NCBI GenBank assembly: GCA_002914845.1
Contig: JXTC01000039.1
Span: 538,115 to 602,114, forward strand
Reading direction: 5' to 3'
Origin: Trema orientale
Lineage: Eukaryota; Streptophyta; Magnoliopsida; Rosales; Cannabaceae
DNA: 64,000 bases
A program made the position numbers and the translations under genes. The notes beneath the pieces were generated by a model that ran no database searches, was not told where the DNA came from, and saw nothing but the letters and a program-made list of their open reading frames with translations. Positions 24,101-35,105 of this stretch are shown here, piece by piece. The number at the start of each line of letters is the position of its first letter. Position 1 is the first letter of the stretch.

Positions 24101-26157
24101 TGTTTTTGAAATGAGATAAATGAATTTGGTTTGAAAGTCATGCATTTGTTTGGATTAGGTCTTACTCAAACAGATTGATTATACCTTGCACAACTAAAAG
24201 AGAAAGAAAGAAGGTGAAGACAAGAAAGGCTTGTGATTTGACCAGTTGGAGAAACAGAAAAGTTAGAGGAAGATAGAACAAATAGGCTCAAAGAGACTAG
24301 AAAGGGGGAAAACGTAGGAGAAAATTCATGAAAAATAGAAAGGAAGTATTTGTTTGCTGAGAAAGTTGTATAGGTCAGTCAAAACACTAGAAAACGAATT
24401 GTTAGTTGCTCATTACATGGGTAACAGTGGAAAAACCCTCTTTTTTCTGGTGAAGAGCAGGTTCTTGAACCGAGTTTGGCAAAAGGAAACAAAGTAATGG
24501 TATTCTGTAACACACTGAATTCCAGCCGTGCTGTGGATCACTTTCTCAGTGAAAATCAGATATCTACTGTCAATTACCATGGTGAGGTGCCAGCAGAACA
24601 AAGGTAAGAAAAAACACAATTACATATGCTTGATCTTGTACGTTTATGCCTCAAAATTTTTTCCCTGCGTTGGGAAAACTTTTTTCCCTATTTTTTCTCT
24701 GTGAACTAAAATCTTACCAATTTATGTAAAGGACCCATTGACTTCTGTTCTAATGTGGTTCAGTAGTTGAATGGTCTATTTTGAATTGAAGCATTTGAAT
24801 TAGGGGAGAGTTTAAATTTTCCTTTGCATAAAAATAAAAAGATACATGTGAAAATTATGATAATCAACTTTATGTACTTAGCCCATATTGTTTAAAACAG
24901 GGTTGAAAACCTCAATAAGTTTAAGACTGATGATGGAGACTGCCCCACACTTGTCTGCACAGACCTGGCTGCAAGGGGACTGGACTTGGATGTTGATCAT
25001 GTTATCATGTTTGATTTTCCATTGAACTCGGTAAGTCTCAGCTCCTTGTATGGTTACTTTTTGTCAAGTTGTTCAATTTTTTATCCTTTTCATTTCTGCT
25101 GTGGAAGCTAAACCTTAACTTATTTGTCTTTTAGATTGACTACCTTCACCGTACTGGAAGAACTGCTCGTATGGGCGCAAAAGGTGAATTGACAACTCTT
25201 TTTCTTCATTTCCATTCTTGTTCATATTTACTGTTGAGTATACATGAACATTGTAGCTTTAATAATCCCCATCCACGCTATTTCTATTGACTCCATGAAA
25301 GTTAGAAGGCATTTCTTAAATCTTAGTACGGATTTAGGGGTCGAAATTTTACAATATTCATGGTACGATTTGATCTGACCTAGTTCAGGAAAACAAAAAT
25401 AAATAAAGAAATGCTTTTCATTTTGCTCTGAAATACTTAGGGGGTGTGCCTTGCGAAATTTGAAGTGTGAAATTCTGTAATATTTTAGTTTGTCTTGACA
25501 TGGGTAGTCCTACGGTTGGTTTTCTAATTTGTTACTACACCTGTTTCCTACATTTTTCCTTTTCTTTTGCTTTTTCTTTTTTTTTTTTTGTTTTTGCTTT
25601 TTCCTTCTTGTTGCCAACAAAAGGAGAATTCTCTCATTTTACCATACTGAGCCTCACTAAAAGAAATTTCTTTCTTTAATTCTATTATAGGCAAAGTCAC
25701 GAGTTTGGTCGCTAAAAAGGATGCTGTTTTAGCAACCCGAATCGAGGAGGCAATGAGGAAGAATGAAAGTCTTGAATCTCTCTCTGTAAATAGTGTGCGG
25801 AGAGACATTGCCAGAGCCCGAATAACTGAGCAGAAGGGGAGGCATGAAAAACTGTTTAAAGTTGCAAAACAGAGAAGCAAGATAAAGGCTGCTGATTCGG
25901 TTAAAACAACTCAGACTCAAGGACTGAAATCCAAAAGGGCATCAGTTCCAGCTAAATCAGCAAAGCCAGGTATTAAGGTATCAAAGTCAGTAAAACCGTC
26001 CAGTGCAAGCGGCCCAAGAAAACCTTCTTCAAGTGAAAGGAAGCAATTAGGGAGCAAGAGGTCCAGTGCAGTGAAATCAACTTCAAAATTAAACGTTGTC
26101 GGGTTTAGAGGACGAAGTTCTTGGTCAAATAAGAAAGAACCGTCAATGTCCAGATGA
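21160..26157 (+). CDS. RH39: DEAD-box RNA helicase RH39 (chloroplast), nine exons
   Basis: Exons: 21160-21711, 22081-22176, 22263-22451, 22625-22765, 23453-23593, 24461-24603, 24901-25030, 25135-25183, 25691-26157. All joins are GT-AG and in phase; the total is 635 residues. The first 45 or so residues form a chloroplast transit peptide. Motifs: Walker A SHTGSGKT (168-175), PTREL (209-213), TPGR (258-261), DEAD (282-285), TAT (321-323), TDLAARG (441-447), HRTGRTAR (469-476). The C-terminal tail is basic and serine-rich. Arabidopsis RH39 acts in the chloroplast on 23S rRNA hidden-break processing and large-subunit assembly. Sequence and exon content match RH39 closely. It faces away from its degenerate relative at 29988-32045. 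There is one ambiguous base in intron 4 (23073). Confidence 0.93.
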
Positions 26158-26523
26158 TTGTAGGCAATTTTGGATTAGTTTATGATTAATTGCTCACCAA
26201 ATTTTCACTTTCTTGTAAGTTTACCATAGAAAATTCGTTTATATTATAATATTGCCCAGTTTTTATTTTAGGACCGTTCTTCCAGTTACGTGGGTTCTGA
26301 AGATTTGCTTTTCGCATTCTTCAGGTGTGTCTTCCACGGCCATTAAATTAACATCGACAAAAATAATTTATTTATATTGACCAATATCTACATACATATT
26401 TCAGTTAATGTACTGAAATAGTAGGAACTACAAAGACAACTTTGTGAGATTAGTAGCTCTTTAAAATACAAAATTAATTTAAAAAAAAAAAAAAGGTAAA
26501 AGCTGCAGATTGGTTTTGGCTCA

Positions 26524-26895
26524 CTACTTCCATGGAAGTAACAAACGAGGACTTTTGGTTGGTGGGACGATGCTCCCATTTGAGTCGTATATTATGACAC
26601 CAGAAAAATCAGGTAGTTGACACTTTCCTCCCATCAGTATGTTCTTCTGCCAAACTGACACTTCTTGTTCATCGACATCCACGTTTGGTTCGCCGTTTCC
26701 ATGTTGAATGTGCGGCACAATAGGATCATCGGTGTCGGGTTCATAACAAGCCTTCCATTGGCGCCATTTACGTGAGTGAGAGGCGCACATGAACAACGCC
26801 ATGGCACACAGGAAAAGGGTCATTCCTGCCATGCCAACTTGAAATGGATTAGTGCTGTGTGAACTGTGTTGGAAAAGAAGAAGCTGGCGAGCCAT
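26524..26895 (-). CDS. Small single-pass membrane protein, plant family of unknown function
   Basis: An intronless frame of 123 residues. Residues 20-41 (VGMAGMTLFLCAMALFMC) form one membrane helix, followed by a basic stretch (SRKWRQW) that predicts a cytosolic C-terminal side. The C-terminal block VWQKNILMGGKCQLPDFSG and IIYDSNGSIVPP looks like the conserved signature of a plant-specific group of uncharacterised membrane proteins. Conservation of that kind argues for a real gene. It is convergent with RH39, whose stop is 366 bases away. A TATA box and a duplicated leader lie just upstream. Confidence 0.75.
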   Translation of the reverse strand: MARQLLLFQHSSHSTNPFQVGMAGMTLFLCAMALFMCASHSRKWRQWKACYEPDTDDPIVPHIQHGNGEPNVDVDEQEVSVWQKNILMGGKCQLPDFSGVIIYDSNGSIVPPTKSPRLLLPWK

Positions 26896-26903
26896 TTTGG
26901 TGA

Positions 26904-26980
26904 TGGAATATGGATGAAATGGTAGTAGACTAGAGTTTGATGGAATATGTATGAAATGATAGTAGACTAGAGTTTATATA
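26904..26980 (-). promoter_or_regulatory. TATA box and 37-bp tandem duplication upstream of the small membrane protein
   Basis: TATATAAA on the minus strand is at 26973-26980. The 37-bp units 26904-26940 and 26941-26977 differ at only a few positions. The duplication sits across the core promoter and leader, 8 bases upstream of the ATG. Confidence 0.55.
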
Positions 26981-26999
26981 ACATGAAGATTTGGCTTAT

Positions 27000-29987
27000 G
27001 GGAGTTGTTAAATTTGGAGGATTTGTTAGTCGTAGAGAGTGGTTTTGGCGATCTTTGAAGTTTGACCTCATCTCCTTTCCGTTCGTGATATTATAACTAA
27101 CATTTATAGTGATTTAGTTCGTGGAGACTTTTTTTGAGTAGGTGACATGGTTTATTCTATATACAAAATTCATGCTCTTCAGCACCCTTTTCTTGGGGAG
27201 AGTCAAAGTTTAGCTTGGACTGTGATTAGTGACAAAACCACCATCAATTTTGTGATTAATTGCCGAGAAATAGCCAAACAGTTTGGTGATTTAGCAATTT
27301 AGGCTTTTCCAATAAAAAATCATAACATGATGGTACCCAACTAATAAAGTTAGGAAGAAAAGTGGCAATAGGATGGACATCCGATGACTTCATTTATATG
27401 AAAAACTAGCTTTTTTTTTTTTTTTTAAACAGGGCAAAAAAAGGGGGATGTGTACTATTCCCCTAAATAACAAGGGGAATAAAAGAGAGAAAAAGATAAA
27501 GAACAAAGGATAAAGAAAGACCCAGTAATTATCCCGGTAAAATAAAAATATTTTTTCGATAGATCTTAATCCAATTGTTTGTAATTTACCGGTCCCTAAT
27601 AAAAACAAAACAAAACAAAAATTACAGCACTCACTAAAGCAAATTAATCCATTTATTTGTAATTTACCAGTCCCTAATAAAAGCAAAACAAAACAAAAAT
27701 TATAGCACTCCCTAAAGCAAATTAATATCTCCCTTGAAAGTGGTTAAAAAAGAAGTAACTCAAATGTTCTCCTTAATAAAATAACGAAAAACGCATATTC
27801 AGAATATAGTTAATGTACTCTCAATAATCAATGTCACTTTCAGAATAAAATGCGAGACTTAAATGGATTGAAAGATGGGTGCACAAGCCTCTGCTCTAAA
27901 AGGTTCAACTGTTCACGGAGGCATGGTTTGTTAAATAAGATAATTACTATGGAAGAAAATATCAAGAAGGCAAGGTATGTTATGTTTAGTAAGCTAATTC
28001 CTTGAGGTCCAACCATAACTGAAAAATAATCAAATTTTTAAAGGTCTGTTATCTTAATCAAATTTCCTAAAGAATCCCTCCATTGAGCCTGTTGTGAAGA
28101 GAGTTAGGGTCCTAACCATTTAAATACCAATTCCTTTCGTGGTCACCATAACATCATTCTTAGTTAAGATCTTCGTAGATATATGTCATACCAGTTGTAT
28201 TACTGTCCACATTCACCATAACCTTACGGTTGTCCACCTACTGTGTGCAAAAAAGGCAAGTGAACTCATTGTGTGAGGCCAATAATCCATAGCTTCAGGA
28301 AAGAAAATTTTGATTTTGGAATTTCCCAGTGGACCGTGAAACCTAATAAAGACCATTTGGTATGGATTGTATCGAAGATTCAAATGAAACCTTTTAAGGT
28401 TTGTAACGCTAGGGCAACCCGACCTTTTTGACAAGGACTATCATTCCCCCACCCCACAATGGCATGTCAACAACCTTCATGTCATCCCGACATCGAATAT
28501 CTGGTTGTGGCCAACAACAGTACCTCTTGCTCTCGAGTCGGACGCACTGGAAATCATGATCATTGCTTGCATTGTCATGGTCAAAGTTGACAACACTGGC
28601 TCTCTTCACCTCTTTTGCCATCCACGGTGTCTCAATGACCAATTCTCAAGCTGTTTTGAGTATTCTAGAAGTCATGGTCTCCTTTTTCTTTCCCAAAATG
28701 GACAGCATCTTTGATACATGCACCTATGCTCGTGACGAAGTTTCACAACCACAGGTGTCCCCTCCCACATTCAATCGTGACGTATTAACAAAGCTCTATG
28801 ATTATTTCTTTCCTATTAATCTGACTCACTCCAATCCTCATATTGCCATTGTACCAAATGCCTGTTGGAGCCGAAGATAAGAACCTACAGTCTGGAGTTC
28901 GGAGGAGTTTCCAACCAAGAGGAAGATGCATCATTGATCTTCTTTCTTGCCAGGATCAAGAACTTGAAGCATTTTGCAGGTCACTAAAGAACATAGTATG
29001 TAATCCTTCCAAGTTGTTTCCACAAGGTCAAGAAGATTACTCCTTTCCTTTCCAAATAGTTCAATATTGACACCTTGCCTTGTTGATCTGTGACTCCAAT
29101 ACCAAGAGTACAATAAAAAAAAAAAAAAAACGACCTGTGCGAGCTAGTATCAAATCTAGTTCCATTTTCAGATAGAGAGTGAGAGATATGGACGACAAGT
29201 GAGAACTAGAAAGTATACATATATCGAAAGTCTCTAGCTCATGAAGTGCTAACATCTTTTAGGAGTCCCATGGTTCAACACCTTTTGAGCAAGTGCTACC
29301 AACTAGCACCTACCTTCAAATTTTGAGCCGTAAGAGATCAGCAACTAAGATAGAGCCCAACCGGATGTAACGAGTCTCAGATGCAACTCAGCAAGCAATG
29401 GTGACCGACAACCCTCTACAACAATAGGAGTCAAACTAGTTTCCATTGATTCAGCACAAACAACAAATTTATCAAAATCAAAACTACAGACCTCAAATAT
29501 GACAATTATAGAAGTACAATCTATATGGAAACGCTTTGTTTGATTCATTGTGACAAAATGTATTATAAATACTCAACTATACAATGTGCTTGAGTTTCTG
29601 ACTTTCTGGCATCCCAAAACCTGTAGGATTTAGCCGGAGAACCCAGTTCCAAACTCATGCGAGTTTTGGAGTTTTTGGTACAAGAACAATATTTGTAACT
29701 AACCTTTAGACTATACAATACAGTTTATTACACTGTGAAATGGAAAATGAAGCACTAATCTTCCTACCCGAGAATTTTCAGCGAGATAAGACCCAATTGA
29801 AGGTATCAATCCCAGTAAGTCAGGATGTAAAACTCAGCAAAATCAATGGACAACTGACAATTCTCAAATCCCTATAAAATTGTCTCTCAAGTCCAACCAT
29901 ACAACTCAGGGAATATAGTTAGTGATGGGAATCAAATTACCTCCATTCTTCAGCACAAACACAAGAAGAAAAATAATATTCCAAGAT
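27000..29987. other. Intergenic, about 3 kb
   Basis: Apart from a 78-bp tandem duplication at 27578-27727, I recognise nothing. The segment 28210-29070 has overlapping open frames on both strands (for example 28563-28880 plus, 28409-28642 minus) and a higher GC content than its flanks. None has a family motif, and they may be a decayed element or a pseudogene. Confidence 0.35.
27578..27727. repeat. 78-bp tandem duplication
   Basis: Two units begin TTTGTAATTTACC(G/A)GTCCC at 27578 and 27656 and share AAACAAAACAAAA and CTAAAGCAAATTAAT. They differ at a handful of positions. Confidence 0.7.
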
Positions 29988-32045
29988 TTACGAAGCTGAA
30001 TTAAGGGAGTGAATAAGTTCTACTGCTTTTTGTTTCAGAGCTTCCAGTGACTCGAGGAGATGGAATGCTTCTGTTTGGTCTATTTCAAGCAACATTGCGG
30101 CAATTTGTCCAGCATGACTTCGTTCAAGATTCTCCACAAGGGAAGATAGATCTTCACGCAGAACCTAAAATTTTAAACCAATAACATAGTCGAAAAATAA
30201 AAACGTGGCCTCTAGATTCTGTTAAAGAATTCAAAATGAATCAACAGATAACTGTCCAGTTTCAATTAAGACAACAGTAAAGAGTTTACCATACCTTTGT
30301 CATCATTGAAGTGACCAAAATAGTTTGTAAGCCTTGGTGATTAGTATTTGACAGCCGCTCTTTCAGTGGACTTAAGATTTTTTGAATGTCAGGACCTAAG
30401 CCTTGATCAAACATGTCATCCACCTCATCAAATACCTATTTTGAAATTTACTCTCATCGTTAAACATTGTAGAGGAAATAAATCTACTTTCAAGGCACTC
30501 GAGAAAACAACAGGACAGAAAAAGGAAATTCAACAGACAAGGATACTAACCAAGTATTTGATTTCAGTAGGAACCACGTCACCCTCCTCTATGAACTGAA
30601 TGACCTCATCAGGAGTACTAATCAACATGCCAATTGAAATATCTGATGCATCTTCCTCAAGACGACCATTCCCCTTCGCAGACTTTGATTTTGAATGCTC
30701 GAGGACAAACTTCGCCAGACGAAAGCACTGCAGAGTCAAATCCTAAGTGAATCCTCATAATAAGCTACAAGGTTCTTTTAAAGGACACGAAAAAAGAAAC
30801 AAAATAACCAAAACCAAAGCAAAAGATAAACTAGACCTCCTCAGCAAGCTCTTGTGTGGTGCACAGAACAATAGCTCGAGGACCCTTGGGCTTTTCAGTA
30901 GACAATTTTGCATCCCTTCTAAGATTCTGCAAGAACACAACAGCTTAGAAGTATACCACTATGGTCTCATACTCTTGACTAATCGCAACAGCATCTAACT
31001 TTAGAATTCCTCACGCTTAACACAAGTCTGAGAAAGCAAATAACAAATTCATTTGTACTCATTCATTCATTTCAAAGAGTAGGCTTATATGGGGAGTTTA
31101 CGAAGGTAATAAAGAACAATCTTGAACCTTTAATTTGGTAAACTAACGTGACAACTTGTAAATCACATAGTCTTTTAAGGCAAGGCCATGCCATTTTTTT
31201 TCCCCCTCCAATTGAAGTTGTTAATTTGCGAAGCTACTAAGTATTACTGTACTAGAGATAGAAATAGAAATGATATACCAAAAACAGGTAATACAGCGAC
31301 AAACGTAAAAAACAAAATTTCTTCATTAAAAAACATAAAGCAAAAATATTAAACACAAGTCTGAATTATATGAACATAAATCTTTACCATTGAAACTAAA
31401 TTTGCATAGAAGACAGGAACCCGACCACCAAAAAAAGGAAAAAGAAATACAATATACAGAAAAAAAATCACAATATACAGAAAAACAGTCACAGTATGAA
31501 CATAATCTTTAAAATTGAAACTAATATTCAGAAGACTTGCATCAGAAACAGGAACCAGACGAAAATGAAACTACAAGAATTAAATTTTTGATTACCTGAA
31601 TCAAAGGTAACAAGTACGTGAAGAGCTCCACTGAGTCAGAGTCAGAGTGAGAACTAAGAACCACGTTCTTGCCATCCAAGATTGCAGGAATCCCAACACA
31701 TTGAATCTCTGAAGGAAACGAAAAACCCAGGTGGGCCAACGCCTCACTCAGCTCCTCACTCAACCCTACCTCATTAAAACTCAAAACCCCTTCTACCCTT
31801 TTCGGATTAGAATCAGAGAGTGGCGTTTTGGGGGTCTTAAAGGAGGCCTTGAGCTTTCTGAGCCTGAACTGTTGGAGAATATGGGAGTCCCTATCAGGTT
31901 TTTTCGGCTCTTTTTCTTTCTCGGAAAGCAAGGTTTTGGTGGTGATTGAGGATGAAGAAGAAAGAGTTCTAAGGCCAAGAGGCGTCTCAACGGATGATGA
32001 TTTAAGCTTGGAGAACTTGAGAAGACTTCTGACCGCGCCTCTCAT
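29988..32045 (-). CDS. Pseudo-helicase/MLLE fusion: degenerate RH39 N-domain joined to a PABP C-terminal domain
   Basis: Five exons: 31596-32045, 30837-30926, 30551-30727, 30295-30435, 29988-30164. All have GT-AG borders and phase 0, giving 344 residues. Residues 1-40 are basic and Ser/Thr-rich like a transit peptide. Residues 85-286 align exon by exon with RH39 exons 1-4; exon 4 is 141 nt in both. Every ATPase motif is altered: SHTGSGKT is replaced by [15 protein letters not shown] by TTQEL (173-177), TPGR by TPDE (218-221), DEAD by DEVD (242-245), TAT by TSM (281-283). There is no second RecA domain. Residues 287-344 instead read as an MLLE/PABC domain ([22 protein letters not shown]), the domain of PABP that binds PAM2 peptides. 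ATP-driven unwinding is unlikely; a peptide-binding adaptor is my inference. A recent pseudogene is possible but the frame is fully open. Confidence 0.78.
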
Positions 32046-32107
32046 GGCTCTGCCGTGCCGCTCCCTTCTCCGTTGGTATGAGGGATTTTTTTTTTTTTTT
32101 TTTTAAA

Positions 32108-32115
32108 TGACGTCA
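32108..32115 (-). promoter_or_regulatory. TGACGTCA bZIP palindrome upstream of the fusion gene
   Basis: A perfect 8-bp TGACGTCA lies 63 bases upstream of the ATG at 32045, next to an 18-base T/A tract. TGACGTCA is a known plant bZIP target; binding here is inferred. Confidence 0.35.
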
Positions 32116-32269
32116 GTATGAGGGTTTAAGGTTTTGGTGTTTATCTCGGTACAAGTAATAACTAATAAGAGAAATCTTCTTAAATATGCTTTATGATCTC
32201 AAAGTTGAGACTCGGACGTGCACGCTTTCCTTAATTATATTACACAATATATGATTCTCGGTACCTAAG

Positions 32270-32905
32270 ACCATCCAATGTATTATGCTTAGGAGGTGCT
32301 AATACTAAATTTAGCATGACTTGTCAAATTTAGCATGTATTTTTTGAATTTGTCAAATTTAGCATGTATTTTTTGAATTTTGCTCTAATACATATATGCT
32401 AAATCAAATGTTATTTTGTATTTTAAACACTAATTTTACCTATGAGATTTATATTTTTCTACTATATACTCTTATTATTTTATTATTTAATTACTAACCA
32501 TAAAATTAATTTTATCTACTAATTTAGAAGTATTCATATTCTATATAAATGAACAAATTAGTCAATGTAAAAAAATATAAACAGAAAAATATTCTTCTGT
32601 TAATTATAATTGATTGTAATTTAGTAAGGATAACCTTGTAAATAAAATTTAATGAAAAAAATAAATACATACATTGAATTTTAATAATATTGTGAAACAC
32701 ATGAATATTTCATATATAGACTAGTGGCAATATTGTAAATAATAACACATGCTAAAGTTTAGCATGTGCTATATTTTGTGCTATATTTGGCATAATAAAT
32801 GGCACATGCTAAAAACTATGCCAAATATAACACACCATTGAAGAGCCACTTTTCATCTAAATGCTAAAATTTAGCATTAGCATGTCCATTGAAGGTGTTC
32901 TAAGG
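32270..32905. mobile_element. Non-autonomous TIR element (family A/B, copy A)
   Basis: The left part (ACCATCCAATG...GGTGCTAATACTAAATTTAGCATG) and the complement of the right part (AACACCTTCAATGG...GCTAAATTTTAGCAT) are inverted copies. A 30-bp unit (TGTCAAATTTAGCATGTATT) is tandemly doubled at about 32323-32385. Target duplication not resolved. Copy B is at 49886-51146. Confidence 0.55.
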
Positions 32906-33055
32906 AACCAAAATACCCTCAATAATTTTAATGCATTTCAACGATATATTGATGATTTTCCATGAATTTCGATAATTTTCAATGAGTTTCTCAAGTTAAA
33001 TTTTTTATATTCGGATTATTATGAAGGATATTTAATGAAGCTTCTCTTGCGTTAT

Positions 33056-34382
33056 AATTTGGAAAAGAGAAATTATCACTAAAATATCCTGTAAGTCAAA
33101 AAAGTGTGAAAAAAGCATCATGCTTTTGAAAATTCAAAATAAGTACTTTCTATTTAAGAAAAATTATCACTAAAATACCATTTGCTTAAAGCAAGTGTGA
33201 TTATTTAAAATTCAAAATGAATATATTCTATTTGAATTATCATATCATTTGATGTCTTTAACTGGCCAAAAGCCCAAAACCATAAAAAATCAGTAAAATT
33301 AATATTTTACTCTTTATTATATTATTTTAAAATATACGCCATACTTAAAAATGAAGGGAGAGAGAATATATATTGTCTAAAACTATTTTGAAAGGAAAAA
33401 AAAAAAACTCTTTCCTCCATAGTTGCAGCACAAATGTAACGCCTCAAGTCCTACATCGGGTATGTTTTGGAAAGATCATGGGTATTTAAGTGGTGGTGTA
33501 CGAGCCTAAAAATACCTTCAAGTTAGCACTTTTCGGTGAGACCTAGTGGTGTTACATTTGACATTTAGATCCGACTCAATCCATACCTGTGTGGGCCTTG
33601 GAATGCTACCACATACCGGAATCGTGATGAATGTGGACCCCGCCCATAGGAGTTATAATGTTATATGTGGGCTATTAAACATAGACTTCCTAGCGAGGAC
33701 GCTAGGCCTTTAACGGGGGAGATTATAATGCCATAAGTCCCACATTGGGTATGTTTTAAGAAGATCATGTGTATTTAAGTGGTGGTCTATGAGCTTAAAA
33801 GTACCTTCAAGCTAGCACTTCTGGGTGAGACCCAGTAGTGTTACAACAAATTTAGAAAAGAAAAAAAATCTAAAATTTTCAGAAATTTTGAAAGTGACAT
33901 GAGAAAAAAAAAAAATTCCCTCCATAGTTACAACATAAATCCAGAAAAGAAAAAAATATATAAAATTTTTGAAAATTTCTAAGTGACGAAAATTTCTTTT
34001 CTGTCAAAGGTAGCAACTATGGAGGGAAGAGTTTTTTTCAGAAAAAAAAGATTTAAAACCATATGTATTATCTCTTCCTTCATTTTCAAGTGTGGTGTGT
34101 CTTAAAATAATATAATATGGGGTAAAATATTAATTTAACTAATTTTTTTTTAAGTCTTTAACCAGTTAAATGTAACAAATGATATAATAAATCAAATAGA
34201 GGTATTTATTTTGAAATTTTAACAATACAATGATTTTTTTCATACTTTTTAAAAATAGAAGATATTTTAATGTTAATTTTTCTTAAATAGAAGTTACTTA
34301 TTTTGAATTTTCAAAAACACAATATTTTTTATTTCACATTTGTTTAAAACAAAGAGTATTTTAGTGATACTTTCCAAATTGG
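33056..34382. mobile_element. Long-TIR element interrupted by a TRIM
   Basis: The left arm begins AATTTGGAAAAGAGAAATTATC and pairs with the complement of the right arm, AATTTGGAAAGTATCACT, over roughly 380 bases. Matching blocks include CACTAAAATA, GAAAATTCAAAATAAGTA, TCTATTTAAGAAAAATTA and CTCCATAGTTGC. There is no coding. Near the middle, a block of about 100 bases is tandemly repeated (CTCCATAGTT...AAAATTTT). The TRIM at 33435-33845 sits inside one of these units. Confidence 0.7.
33435..33845 (+). mobile_element. Complete TRIM retrotransposon, 411 bp, TSD ACAAA
   Basis: Two 122-bp direct repeats, 33435-33556 and 33724-33845, start TGTAACGCC/TATAATGCC and end GTGTTACA. The left one is followed by TGACATTTAGATCC, a degraded tRNA-Met primer site (consensus TGGTATCAGAGC). 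The right one is preceded by the polypurine tract AACGGGGGAGA (33713-33723). Flanks are ACAAA at 33430-33434 and 33846-33850, a perfect 5-bp duplication. With no coding and such a small size, it fits terminal-repeat retrotransposons in miniature. It lacks the 5S-like block of Cassandra. Confidence 0.92.
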
Positions 34383-35105
34383 AAATTTGGGACACGAATC
34401 TCGTTTTGGCCCTCAAATTTAAATATTCCGATTTCAGCCCTCCATCATTTCCTTTGTCCCATTTAATTGCTTTATGTCGGAATGTCAATTGGGGCGGTTT
34501 TACAGTCACTCTCATGTTGTAAACGGACAGGAAAAAGGAAAAAAGATTATCACGTGACAGGCCCTCAAATCATACCATATCACATTTTGGCTCATATTTT
34601 TGAAATCACGGTACCAATCTACCAAAGTGTTTCAGTATAGATCCTATCCCATTTTGTTGTTTATGGGACAGAACATATCTCATTTCGAACCCAAAACTAA
34701 TTGTTATTATTATTATTTTTTTAATTTTTTTACGACGTGATTATAAAATAATGGAGCCAAATGTTACAATTGCCAATTGTTGGTCCCTGATATGAACTGA
34801 CACCAATTTAGTTCTATGATTTCATGCATTATATAATATCGTCAACTAATTGAACAAGGCAGCAGAAAACACTTTGTCAACAAGAGCATGCTCTGAAATC
34901 GAAAGTTCGACGTTGGAGAACAGTTTGTTCTTAATAAATTCTTTCCCAAAAGAGTTTAAATTAACAGCCACTAATTCATTTTCTCATCTTTGTAGACAAT
35001 GTTATTACTTGTTCTACGTACATCTCGGTGTGGAGGGGACACAAAAATCTGAATAGTTGAGCATCATCTTGGACTTGGCAGTGCAGTGATTTCAGAGAAC
35101 TCTAA
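34383..35105. other. Intergenic downstream of HGPRT
   Basis: Short frames at 34294-34522 and 34850-35056 have no recognisable domain. Phrases such as GGCCCTCAAATT suggest decayed MITE sequence. Confidence 0.35.

Noticed and set aside
33435..33845. Cassandra-type TRIM
   Set aside because: Size and LTR structure fit a TRIM, but the LTRs lack the 5S-rRNA-like block that defines Cassandra.
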